Source: Sipunculus nudus (taxonomy: Eukaryota > Annelida > Sipuncula > Golfingiida > Sipunculidae). From it: a stretch of 64,000 nucleotides of DNA. Under the pieces are notes generated by a model. That model was not told the DNA's origin and did no database searches. It worked only from the letters and a program-made list of their open reading frames with translations. The stretch's first letter is position 1. Each line of letters starts with the position of its first letter. A program made the position numbers and the translations under genes. Where the stretch lies: positions 44,044,558 through 44,108,557 of the forward strand of contig CM049310.1 of NCBI GenBank assembly GCA_026874595.1. The letters run 5' to 3'. Positions 11,485 through 25,300 of this stretch are shown here, one piece after another.

Positions 11485-14400
11485 CTGAGAATAAATTTCA
11501 CAATATTAGGAAATATTAACTCTATGGCCTCACCACACACCACAAATGAATAAGACAATGATTTTGAGCCAGCAGATCAGACAATGAAAAAATACCATGT
11601 TTATGAAAAATAACGATGGTTAAAACCATGCAGGATGGGCATATGCAACATAACAAGACAGAAACATACGTCAGGCAGTAGACCAGTTGTGTTCACCGAT
11701 GGGATTTGAACATATTTTAAGAGTTTCAGAATGTTCGTGTTCGTATCATAATAAAAACATCTTTTTTTTTTCTAAATCCATTCGAGTGTATAATTGAGTT
11801 TTCTCAAAGACCAATTCATTCTAAAAGGCCAACCTACTTATGCATTCTATAGCAGCTGGTGTGTTCACAAATTTAGGTAAATGGAACAGCCGTAATAATC
11901 GATATTCTACTCCTACATTTTTTTCAGCTTGCATGGTATTCAACTGCAAGCGTTTCTATGGTAACAATATTGTTTTTCTATCAGTTACCCTTGAACAAAA
12001 AAGAAAACAGAACTGTATGCAATACAGTATTGCAATAATGCTTACCCCATTGTGGACCTCGCCAACCATACCACTCCACAGCGGTGAGTCTGTAATGAAG
12101 TATGCATTTCCGTACAGTCCGTCAGCTACTAGACGGAACTGATATGAGAAGGGTACCAGTCTGGCGACTTCTTGTACTAGATCTGGGATAAAACCCGTGA
12201 AACATTTGATGGAGTCGGACGGGCATTTTTCATCGTAGATCAGGAATGGCTCCCTCTGTTAAGATATAAACAGATGTGTAATGCTTATTCTGGATATCAG
12301 TACCAAAAGTAGTGTTACTGACATTAAAAGAGGATATGGTATTCGATTTGTAGAAAAACATGTGTGTGACGCAAGTTCGTTTCACTATCGACTCTTTAAC
12401 ATTTCAGGACATTTCTCTTGCATTCAGAAACCGATTAGGGTTACTGTAGTAACTGTAACTATAATAACCGTAACTATTATTTTTTGTCGATTAAATCAAG
12501 GATCTTTAATGAAACAAGCTCGGGAATAAACGTGTGCATATTGAAATGAATATATAATTATATATATAAGATTTACGTTTTCTTGTCTGTGCCATAGGCC
12601 TTATAATAATAAGTAAGCCGCTATGTTTGATATTTCCCCTTACTCGTAGATTTGATATTTTATTTTTTATTAAACACATCGGATGTGTTCCGTATGTCTA
12701 TAGTCGAATTTGTTCCCTGGGCTTGGGATATCTCTTTTGTAAGAAGGCATATACATGGACACTCAGCCAGAAAGAGTGTTAGATTGACTGTGTTTCATTT
12801 TCAGTGTATGAATTTGTGGCAGGGGTTTGTGCCTTATTTGTCGTTTTAAAATATGTCTGTGCTGTTTGTAAGGACCAATATTCAGCCTCGTGTTTTAACT
12901 CTATTTTGTTAAAAGCAAGCATGAATTAGGTTAAGATTAGAGTTAAAGCATGACATGTTCTTCTCTGTGCCAACTTTAATGAAACTATCCATTATTTAAA
13001 CACCTTTAAGCTTTATCCATGCATTGTTGAATGAGCGGATACAGAGTTTTATATACATATATTACGACTCCTGGTTAATTTCGTACATCCCTCGACAGCT
13101 TTCAGTTCGGGGAAACACTATGTTTTCAAGTTACTCCGAGAAAGGGCCTCATTTTTACATCAGGAGGTTTGTTTCCTGTCGACATTTACTACCCTTCCGG
13201 AATTGCGTATATGAATTCAGCCCTTTCATTCTAACATCCCGTATACGCATTTGCGAAATGCCCCCCCCCCCCCCCCCCCCCACCTCCTGTGGACATTTTA
13301 CCTTTATGGTTGTAATCATAAGAGGGCGTCCTTCCACGCTGGACTCGGAGGACCTGCCGGCCAGAGACAATGCAGGACCTGAAAGATAGAATGAGGAGCA
13401 TGGTGTTCTGACATTTGCCATAACAAAAAGTTCAGATCAGAAAGTCACATGATTAATTGTTATGTGTACTAACTGGTTATATCGTTTAACCGGTGCGTCA
13501 TGTGATAATCCCCAAACAGAATCCCCCCCCCCCTTAGTGTTGAAAACATAAATCCTATATGGCCTAAAATTATGGCGCAAACAAAAATAAATATTTTTAT
13601 TGGGCATGCAGCTCAAGTTTGGCATTAAATGCATATCAATGAATGGGGGAACCATGAATTTGTCTATAAGGATTTTTAGCAGCTTTTTCAAAATATATGT
13701 CCTGTGTTTTTGACCTTGTGACCAAAAATCAGTAGGATTCTTCTCCTACAACCTTGACCTTTCACCTTGTGATCTCAAATACATAGTGAACTTCCTTTAT
13801 TGGTAGATAACCATACGTGAAAGATGAAGGTTTGGATGAAACCTGATTTTCTTAACAATCTATCCACCTATTCTTGACAGAACCAAAAACTGGTCACAGG
13901 CCCAGCAAAAGGCCTTTAGACTTCAATTGCGGACTGATCACATGCAGAGACAGAAGGGATTGACTCAAAACAAGATGTTAAGGATTGAATCAGTGTTAGT
14001 TGTGGGAAAAGATATTAGAGTGGAGCATCCATACCACAGTGCCATAACTATATATTAAACTGTAAGCATGGTTAGCATATAGGTCAGCAGGATGGTCCTG
14101 TGACCTTGACCCTTTACCTTGTGATACCAAGATAAATACGGTTCTTCCCCTACTGTAAGGTGATTCATGAAAGGTTAGGGATAAAAACTTTGCCTCCACA
14201 GTGAGTTGAGTGACTTTGATTTTTAACCTGGCAGCCTCAAAATTATTCTTCTCCTACTGGCAAGGAAGCCATATGTGAAATATGGAGGAATGGGATGAGA
14301 TTTTGGCTTAAAATGTGTCCACAAGCTATTTAGATAAGTGAGTGCAGTGACCTTGACCTTTAATCTTGGGACCTCAAAATAAAAAAAAAATGAGAAATCA

Positions 14401-17400
14401 TTAATAAATTAAAATAAATATTCAAGTTTAAATCCAATCTGTCAACCCAAACGGGATTTATCATCCATAAACTTATTTGTGAACGGATGGGCCCTGTGAT
14501 CTTAACCTTTAACCCTACTACCCGAAAATCGATCAAAATCTTCCCCTATTGGCAGGTCAACTATATGTTTAAGGTGGAAGGTAATGGATAAAAAGTGTGG
14601 CTTAAAATGCATCATCAATCTTATAAAAGAAGTAGGTCCTGTGAACTTAACCTTTGACCTCATGACCTCAAATCAATAGGGTTCCTGTTTTAGTGGTGGG
14701 CCGAATATTAGTCATGTTTGAAATACATATACTTGCAATCCAAATCAGAGTTATCATCCGGAAACGAATTTGTGGACGGACGGACAGACAAACAGAAGGA
14801 TGGACAGGGTGCTTTATATAGGGAATCCGCTTATGATCAATACAGTCAGTTGAGCTAATAAACAATGTTAAACATTAAAACTCACATGCACATAAACCTG
14901 GGATGGAGGAAAGTTATCAATGGTAATGTAAAGTAGAAGAATTCAAATAATGTGTCCATATTTTGGGTCGCCTTATAAGTATTAACATGAAAATCAACAA
15001 CAATTATTGTTCGGGTGTTAAATAAAGTAAAGATATGTCAAGACTTTAATATACATATTTTTTAAAATGTTAAATGCCTGTCATCTAAGCATTTATCCTG
15101 CATTGTTTCGATGAATCAAAAGATACATTTTTTTTATATTTTAAGTAAATGTATACTAATATTTCTTTGAAATATATTTATAGACACTCTCCATTGTTGA
15201 TGTGATGTTTTCCAGTTGACACCGACTATGAAAAAACTTCTACGGAAAGACTGAACATATTTTTTATTTGGATTTTTCGCAGTAACGAATATCTAAATAG
15301 AAATGCATGGCTAGTCACTGATCATAGGATGCCAACATGACAAATTGGCCGGCATATAGGCCGGCATGTTTTTTTTTCACGGTTAATGATTTCAGGTCAA
15401 AGCTGCATAAATCGGTCATTTTCGGTTAAAACTAGATGTGTCGGGACGAAACGAATGCCCCCGCCTGGGGCAAATTAGAAACATTTGTTAAATTTTGTAA
15501 AATTTTTTAAGTTCAGGAGGTGCTGTATGGTCAAAAGTAGGTCAACAAGGGCAAAATGCAAACTCGATCTGTAAAGGGTCATTATCAAGCAACACACCAA
15601 AATCAGGCCAGTATATGCAGGCATTGTGAAAAAAGTTCATATATGTGCATTTATCATGAAAATTTCTGTCTTTCATGAAATTTTCTATGTTCAGGATCTG
15701 TCATATGGTGAAAAATAGGTTAACTGGGATGAAACGCGAACTCGATCTGTAAGTGGTCATTATGCGCCCACAGACCAAACATTAGGCCAGTATCTGTAAG
15801 CATTGCATTGCAAAACTAGAATATTAGCAAAAGTTTATAATCATTTATAAATTTAAATTGGAGAGGTATATGCCATGTTTCAAAACAATCCACCAAATGC
15901 TTCCTGAGAAATAAGCTCCTAAGTTTTTTTTCTATACTAAGCTCTGTAACCTTGAAAAGTAGGTCAAGATCACCCATCTTTGAACTTGATCAAGATTTTG
16001 TAAATATAATGCAATAGCACTGAAGAAATGAAGTTCCTGTGTTGAATACCTTTGGAGATATCCTGCACAAAAGGCCAAAATTGAAAAAATCCGATAAATT
16101 TCATTAAAAAATCAGAAATTGCAGGTGGCGCCACCAAAATTGTGCAGCACATACAGACCATCAGTCCCAATGATCATAGTAAGTTTTGTGAAAATCCACA
16201 CAAAGGTTCCTGAGATATAAACTTCTGAGTGTTTTTCTATAATCAGCTGTAAAATGTAGAAAAAAGGGTCAAGGTCACCCATCTTCGACCTAAACCGAGA
16301 TTTTATCGATATACATCTTCACTGATGAAATAAAATTCCAACGGTGAATCCTTTTAGAGATATCCCGCTCACAAGGTAAAAGTTAACAGACGCGGAACGG
16401 ACGCACGGACAGACACCGGACAGACAGATGGACGGACGGACAGACGGACAGCTTCGGTGACGACAATAGCCTATCAGCCTATGAGCTGAGGGCTAAAAAT
16501 GGCTGTACATGTGTATTTGTCATGAAAATTTCTATTTTTCATGAATTTTTCTAAGTTTTGGAGCCGTAAAATGGTCAAAAGTAGGTCAACCGGGACGAAA
16601 CGCGAACTCGATCTGTAACTGGTCATTATCTGCCCGCACACCAAAAATCAGGCCAATATCTGCAGGCATTGCGAAAAAAAGTCCGTACATGTGTATTTGT
16701 CATGAAAATTTCTATTTTTCTTGAAATTTTCTAAGTTTAGGAGCCGTAAAACGGTCAAAAGTAGGTCAACCGGGACGAAACGCGAACTCGATCTGTAACT
16801 GGTCATTATCTGCCTACACTTAAAAAATCAGGCCAATATCTGCAGGCATTGCGAAAAAAAGTCCGTACATGTGTATAATTGTCATGAAAATCTCTATTTT
16901 TCATGAATTTTTCTAAGTTTAGGAGCCGTAAAACGGTCAAAAATAGGTCAACCGGGACGAAACGCGAACTTAATCTGTAACTGGTCATTATCTGCCCACA
17001 CACCAAAAATCAGGCCAATATCTGCAGGCATTGCGAAAAAAAGTCCGTACATGTGTATTTGTCATGAAAATTTCTATTTTTCATGAATTTTTCTATGTTT
17101 AGGAGCCGTAAAACGGTCAAAAGTAGGTCAACCGGGACAAAACGCGAACTCGATCTGTAACTGGTCATTATCTGCCCACACACCAAAAATCAGGCCAATA
17201 TCTGCAGGCATTGTGAAAAAAAGTCCGTACATGGGTATTTGTCATGAAAATTTCTATTTTTCATGAAATTTTCAAAGTTTTAGAGCCGTAAATCAGTCAA
17301 AAGTAGGTCAACCGGGACGAAACGCAAACTCGATCTGTAACTGGTCATTATCTGCCCACACTTCAAAAATCAGGCCAATATCTGCAGGCATTGCGAAAAA

Positions 17401-20400
17401 AAGTCCGTACATGTGAATAATTGTCATGAAAATTTCTATTTTTCATGAATTTTTCTAAGTTTAGGAGCCGTAAAACGGTCAAAAATAGGTCAACCGGGAC
17501 GAAACGCGAACTCGATCTGTAACTGGTCATTATCTGCCCACACACCAAAAATCAGGCCAATATCTGCAGGCATTGCGAAAAAAGTCCGTACATGTGTATT
17601 TGTCATGAAAATTTCTATTTTTCATGAATTTTTCTATGTTTAGGAGCCGTAAAACGGTCAAAAGTAGGGCAACCGGGACGAAACGCGAACTCGATCTGTA
17701 ACTGGTCATTATCTGCCCACACACCAAAAATCAGGCCAATATCTGCAGGCATTGTGAAAAAAAGTCCGTACATGGGTATTTGTCATGAAAATTTCTATTT
17801 TCATGAAATTTTCAAAGTTTTAGAGCCGTAAATCAGTCAAAAGTAGGGCAACAGGGACGAAACGCAAACTCGATCTGTAACTGGTCATTATCTGCCCACA
17901 CACAAAAAATCAGGCCAATATCTGCAGGCATTGCGAAAAAAAGTCCGTACAACTGTTTGATTTCGGAATGACGGAATGACGGAATGACGGAATGACAGAA
18001 TGACGGAATGACGGACATGGGTAAAACTATATGCCCCGGCCACTTTGTGGCGGGGGCATAAAAATATCAAGGATTTTTTTGCAGGCAGAGGTCAACGGTA
18101 GTCATGCATAAAATTGTCTATAAAAAGGTCGTTGGTTAAGGGGGGGGGGGGATCTCAACCCCCGTCATGCTTAAGATTTGTCTAAAAAAAGGTTGTTGAT
18201 TAGTCAGAAGGACGTTTGTTTAAGTTAACTATCTATATTATATTATAATTGATAGTGGCCGTACTGTTTTTTTTATTCACGGAAATCCTCTGTGGCCAGT
18301 CTTGAACTCTCGTAATCAGAAATGACGCAGATTGTGTCCTAATCGGGGTCCCTTTCCTTATTTCTACATAAATCCAGAGATATTTTCAAATATTCATCAA
18401 AAGAGCTATATCGCCATCTGTCGATTGTCGATCTGTCGAAACTGCGATTGTGTATAAAGGCAGAGAGCAGTTTGTGACGCTGCTGTCTTGTTCCACCGCA
18501 AGTAAGTGCAGAAAGAAGACAAACAGTACCAATTCGTGGTTCCTAATTTGTCGAAAGATCAAAAGGATCACACAAACTTCAAAGCCGATAACAGTAACAG
18601 TAAAGCTTTCCAAGATGAACGTCATGGATAACTTCATGGCAATTTATGCACTCTTTAATAGAGCTTTTGTATAAAATTTATCCTGACTGACAAATCGCAT
18701 TGGAAATTAACTTTAATTGACATTTCAGTAGAACTGGCTGGGCTAATTCCGTTTAAACTTGATGTTCAAAGCTGAAAGACATTTTAGATGTCATGAACAT
18801 TGTTACAGGTGCTTTTTTTATTATGTGACACGGGCGTAACTCCTGTTGTGGCACTCGTGTCTGGCCGCGTATTACATTCTATGTTTAATCCGTACTGGTT
18901 GAACTCTCGTTGTCATGTAAGCCTTGGGTTTTCGAGCCTGGTCGTGGGTCACGTGATGACCCTGGTGTGTGGAGATACACACGGCTATGTTCTTCTCGAT
19001 AATTCCTGAAATGCGTGTTTACTGTGCAAGATCTTATAGACTGTTCGAGAAGTGGAAAATTCTCGGCTTGAGGTGTGAAGGTATATAAGGGGCTGTATTT
19101 TAGAACGGGCAGAGAGCAGAGAAGATTCCAGCGGACGCAGAAGCGTGTGTCAGATTTTAGGACCTTATCCGACGAATGCGGCAATTATAGATTTTCAAAG
19201 ACTTTCTCCTGGATTTTATGCATTTGGACTTCAGTTTACTTTCTGGGTTGTTGCAAGAACTTTCCACTGGACTGTCATTCTCCGGGAGTTTACATTTAAA
19301 GGACTTATCGCTGTGATGGCGTTGGTATCCAGGTACTGTGCGCATTGTTTTTCTCTGGATCCCGAAATCAAAATGATTTTACTTTAGTGGTGGGTCCATT
19401 ATAAATCAAGTTTGAAGCCAATATGTCAATCCAACTTGGAGCTATCATCTGGAAACAGATATGTGGACAGATGACACCTTGAGCTCTGACCTTGTGAGCC
19501 CAAAATCAATCAGGTTCTTTCTCGTTTTGCAAGTCAGCTATATGTGCTAGAGAGAAGGTTTTGGATGAAACGTTTGGCTTAAAAATGCATCCACAGTTTT
19601 TCTAAATTAGTGGGTCCTGTGACCTTGACCTTTGACCTCATGATCCCAAAATCAATTGAGTTCTTGCTCTGTTAACGTGAATACGATGAAATGGCTACCA
19701 CAAAATGATCTTCTTGGACATCAAAAGATAAAGGGCCTTCATTACACATGGCGGAAACAATGGCCAACTCGAAGCTCTCTTTCACGAGGTACCATTGATA
19801 ACAGCACCCGTTATTCTGGACCAAGTCCACAACGCAATGCGAAATGATAAACGAGGATATGGTAAAAACGTATTCATTTGGGACTCAAGCGCAGATCAAA
19901 TTAAAGAAATTGTGCTGGAAGTGTTAAAAATGATTCCTACGGAAATAATGTAAAAAGAAACTCCGATATTTTCCGGAGTCTACCAAAGGCCGAGGAAACT
20001 CTAGTTTTTTTTATTGATCATTTCCTGCGATTTCGAAATGATAACTTTATAAGTCTCCGCATATAGACATGCGTTTGTACAAATTCTTTATGTTGGATGT
20101 CGTTTTATTCATACTAACACCTGAGGGTTTCAGACCAATTTTTTGTGGCATCGACACCCCTTTTCCGGACCTGGGGACCTTTTTCTTAGGTCTTATGATT
20201 AGTCCTCCTTGGTTGGACCCTCCTTTTCCTAAATCTTGGATCCGCCCCTGTCAGCCATACGTTTCCTGTATCTATGTTACCCAGAACTGCACTTTTGTTT
20301 GCTATTCTCAAATGTGATCACACTTGTTGAAACAACGAAATGTTAGATCGTGCATCTAGTATTGCAAAATTGAAAACACTGTCCCAGATCAGCGAGTCAA

Positions 20401-22184
20401 TAAAACATCAGCACATCAACACAACCATTCTCAGAATTTTTTTTTCATTTTTTTAGACTCAAAATTGGCTTATATACAATAAATTAAATACTATTTCACA
20501 AAAAAGTGGCCGATTTTTTAAGGACTGATTTCGTTAAATCACTTAAAACATTGACTTAGAAATATGTATGTACGACGCACAATTTATTATTTAATGCAAA
20601 ATATTTATTCGACTGCCTTGACCCATGATAAGAGCATGTATTTCACTTTGTCCAGCCTCATATTTTCGCCTTGCAAATTTCAAGTTTCCATGCATGACAC
20701 TTCACCAGGACAGGTTTTTGGTGTAACATAAAAATTTGCCGATCACGATTTGTACCCCTCTAAAGCACGTCAGGACGGCGGGCAAAGGACAATCGATACA
20801 ACTCAACATTAGTTAAAGGCTAAAAAGGAAACCAATTTAATTGATAACTACTTTATCTCCATAGCGGACTTTTTAATAATCATCAATAGTTAAGAATGAA
20901 AGACATTTTTATTAATTAGTGATTTCCGTGAATAAAACAAACACAATAATCCGGAGAAAATCCTAAGCTGCACGTTGGCGCTCTGCTATGTGAGGTTTAT
21001 GGAGCCAGGCGGGGATCCGGGGGGTGGGGACCAACGCCCTTTTTTATAGACAAATCTTATGCATGACAGGGGGTTTTGGGGGCCGAGACCTCCTCCCCAC
21101 CCCCCCCCCCCCCCTGCTCTTAACAAACGACCTTTTTTAGCCAATTTTTATACTTGACACCCGTTTACCCCTGCCTGCAAAAAAATCCCGGATCCGCGCC
21201 TGTGGAGCTTTATATTAAGATAAATACTAGATAAAACTGAAGTAAAAAAGCTAAGTGACTCATTGACCTGAGCTTGTCTTTAGCTTTGACAAACAGTATC
21301 TACGTATCTGTCTCTACCTCTATAACTGGTAAATAACAGAACTCAAAATGCAGATATATTAAAATTTTCCTGCAGGACAGGTATTAGTGTTTCATCTGCC
21401 GAACTGTGCCGTTGGTTGTCCAGGCGCAATTTCTCTATTCTTCAAACTGATGTTGAGTTTAAGAGCAAAACAAATGAATATAAATAAATTAAAACAATTT
21501 GACCACGAAGTAAAGATAATATTTACAAGAATGCGTGATCAGGTATTTGTCATGGTAATGTTTAGCGGATGTACTATGCGAATGGACTTAATGGGATTAT
21601 TAGTATTGAAGTATAACAGTAAATACATGGAAATTTAGAATAAAACACCATTTATTCCCATAAAAATACCTGCCGCCACGCATGGGTGTAAAAGAGTGCT
21701 CAAGCAGACACCAGAATTAATGAAAGTTCACGGCGCGGGTAATAGGTTCTAGCGCCATGTCGGCCCACACTTAAAACCCCGGTAATGCCCAGTGGTGTCT
21801 GGGTTTTCTGAGGGCAAAGTCTGGATTACCTCACGTAAACTTCTCCCTTACTCTTCACGGGTTCATTTACAATACACGGGGTTGTCTGGCAGCATTAGAT
21901 CAAAGTTGGGTCAATCTTGAAAAGGCCCTGGTGCTTGACGGGAAGGCGTCGCCACGATACGCAAGCTTCCAGCACATAGATCAGTACTACACTTTGATAT
22001 AACTAACCGTAAACAAGTCCACGCGTCCATTAAGGTTACACGGTAATACAGCACCATTCACTTCAAAACAACTCCAACTGTTACATGCTTGGTATGAGAT
22101 GGACTGCGGTCGAATTATATACCGAGACAGAGTCATTGCACCTTGAAATCCTTTGCGAACTTGGAAAAACATTCCAAAGGCTTT

Positions 22185-22255
<71 letters not shown>

Positions 22256-22305
22256 ATTATGTATATATGTATATATATTTATATATATATATATAGATTA
22301 TAATC

Positions 22306-22365
<60 letters not shown>

Positions 22366-25300
22366 TAACATTTTTGTCGTGTACATGTTTAAGGGTGACC
22401 ATTGGTTCTTCTAATTTTATTCCTGCAGCGACGTTCATTTATATGTGAAAAGATGAATATCATTATATTCACTCATCATAAAAAATTTGGTTAATCGGCA
22501 GCAAGTGTTTAGCTAAATTCATACTTTCCTTACCGTTTTAAAATTGCATTATTCTCGCTATTGTTTCTAAATTAATAATTTCTCTCACTACACACCTTAC
22601 TGGCTTAAATTTGACTGCTTTACCACATTAAAACGTACGTAAAGGAGCTTTATTAATATAATGATGCAGTGCGACCGATTTTTAAGAATGTTATAATAAG
22701 CTCCTTTTCCGAGGGTCGGGCTCACAAGAAGAGTTTAAGCCCCTGGCTCACAGAGCTTGGGAGTTCCTCTGTGTAAGAGACAAAAGCTGTTCCACTTTCT
22801 GCTCACCAGTTCAGTTAGGAATCTGTTTTATCTTACGTTGATTAGATCGGCGCGCGGATGGGGGGTCGAGGCTTTGAAGAATAGGCCATGGTTACCTGAA
22901 CATAAAAACTGTTTCTGACGGGTTGATATACAGGTGACTTGGATCCACCTATTGTGTTCGGAAAAATCGGCACAACTGGCGCCAAGAAAAAAATGAAAGT
23001 GGCATAGGTCGTGATCGAGTGGTATTATCACTAGTGACCCATGGGTCTCGACGCTCAGCTGAATTTGTCTATAAGGATATTTTTAAAGAGATTTTTTTCA
23101 GAATGACAGTCCTGTGACCTTAACTAATGACCTTGTGACCAAAAAAATTATAGAACTTATTATCCTTGAACTTGCAGCATTTAGATTATTGTAACAATCT
23201 TTTAAAAAGTTACCTTGACCTCATTTATGGTCAGTCAACCGCTAATTACTTTTAATACCATTTTAACCAACAGCACCCTTTCGTTGAGAAATTCACAGAC
23301 GAATTTATAGTTAACATCTAAATTTAGATTAATTCATAAACTGTTTTTTCTCCTTTAGGTGAACGAATCCTCATTATTTTCATTATTGGAATACTACGAC
23401 GTAGCGTTAGACAAATGTACAAACAGCATAACAGGTCTAGGTGAAAATCTAACATCCATCAAACTTAATTCGCTATGTTGATTAAACGTAACTTTGAATT
23501 AAATAAGCAAGGTTTACATTTGCATATGAGTCAATATATGTCCTGGCAAACTTTGGCGCAGAATGATGATTTGGTTGAGGTGAGATGTGACAGATGCGAA
23601 CTTGGCCGAAGGCATAAGTCTTTGTTTCACTGTGAAGGACGGTGACCGGTGGATAAGATGAGTGTCTGTTTCCAGCTGTACATGTTCCGTGTTTACACCG
23701 GGCCCCTGATCCGCTCGAGGCTTATTAGTTCTGCACTTAACTAACGCCCCAGGCCACCAATAATATCATATAGTATCATCTTCTGGAACGTTGCCCCGGA
23801 CATCCCGCGGCGAAGCCATATAGCACCTAACTAACAAGAAACATCGTTTACAGATAGGTACAGTAACGTGGACAGGTATCGCTTCCGGGTTGGCACGAGT
23901 TTCGGATGTCGGGTGCAGGGTGCACGGTATTTGGACTGAGTAAAAATGCGCACAAACAACTTCAAGACACAGAAAGACGAAAAAACACTGACATCAAAAC
24001 CTGCCTGCAACCTATGGCATAAACAGGTGACCCATTGATCGTGACGCTCAGCTGATCCACAAGCATGACCTATCATATAATGGGCCAAGTAGTTTCAATC
24101 AATTCCAACTCCGTGAATCGGCATATATTCACCGCCTGTAGTCATATGTTTGAGAATTTGTTTCCCAGTCTTTTTAAAACTTTGTAAAATAAGAGAAGGA
24201 TAGGTATGTGTTTGTTTAAAGTACATTTCCTGAAGGTCTGTTTGGCAAAATATGAGCCAATACATGTTAATACACTATGACATATAGTTAAACGATGTCG
24301 ATTTGTGCCCTATTGAAGTACAGACTTCCAGACGCGGGACAAAAGGTGGCCACTATTAGCTCAGATGACATCAAGTCAGCTGAGCTAATTAGAAACTGTT
24401 CTAAAGATTTCATTATCCTTGCTTTTGGTATTTATTCATTGAACGGTATTGTTTAGGCAACAGGAAATACATGGTACACCAGTGTCGTAAAATGCAGGAA
24501 ATACAAGTAACCAAAGGCCCTATAAATGACCATGAAATAATAATAACCTTTTATCAGTAGAACAAACAAAGTGCCGGGCGGAGGCAAAAATCTTATCAGC
24601 CGGGGTAAAGCCTTCAATAGTATCTTATTTCAAGATCGTCAACATTTGACGCCCCTGACGTATTCCTATATTTCATATTTGTCGGCATGTATTCACAAGA
24701 AAATATTTATGGTTAAAGAAACGACATATGTATGTTTTCAGGATGTGTGAAACAAACTGCAAGTCAAGACACAAACGACCACATTAGGGTGAACCGAACA
24801 GTTTTTTGTGCATGTGATTACGGTAATTGGCACAGGGTGGTGTTTATGATCTCTCCCGTACGCATGTTTGCCCGCCTTTCAGTAAATGATCTTGCCAAGT
24901 GAACTACATGCACATTTTTGCTGACTAATCCTGCATCATTTTAAGCTCAGCTGACTGAAAGTCAACTGAGGTATAGGTATGGCGCTTTGTCCGTCGTCCA
25001 GGCGTCCGGCCGTCCGATAGCAAGGCACAAATCGTGACCGCTGATGATAGAAGCTTCTAAGTTAAAATCCATAGAGGTCAATTAAAAAATCTCCTAGGAA
25101 ACCTGAAATGAGGTCACTGCGACCTATATCCTCCAAGCTATTGGGCTAAGTACCCCCCCCCCCCCCCCCCCCGAAATAATTTAAAATTTGATACAAAACC
25201 TCCAGTATCTTGATAATTAAATCCATGAATTGTCGTAAATTTGGCCTTGAATGTTGACCATGTCTAGTTTTGTCAGTTTCCGAAATTCTAATTTTTACGA

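Larger units (their letters stand above)
15455..18059 (+). mobile_element. Pearl/HINE-like element with inverted ends and tandem cores
   Basis: The ends match as inverted repeats: ATGCCCCCGCC at 15455-15465 and GGCGGGGGCAT at 18049-18059. Each sits in a hairpin; the 3' hairpin at 18033-18057 has 11-base arms, one mismatch and a TTT loop. Inside are two degenerate 180-bp-type units (15480-15800), two units of about 300 bp (15830-16490), the regular 180-bp array (16501-17960) and an 8-bp microsatellite. A tandem core followed by a microsatellite and structured end matches pearl elements of oysters and Helitron-associated DINE-TR-type elements. The family assignment is inferred. Confidence 0.65.

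Noticed and set aside
16501-17960. CRISPR-like array
   Set aside because: Units are about 180 bp tandem copies with no unique spacers, in a spliced eukaryotic context.
21376-21638. Possible exon with CxxGCxGxISLFFKL after a CTGCAG acceptor
   Set aside because: Weak resemblance to a LamG-like strand, but no donor, no neighbouring exons and a stop after 85 residues.
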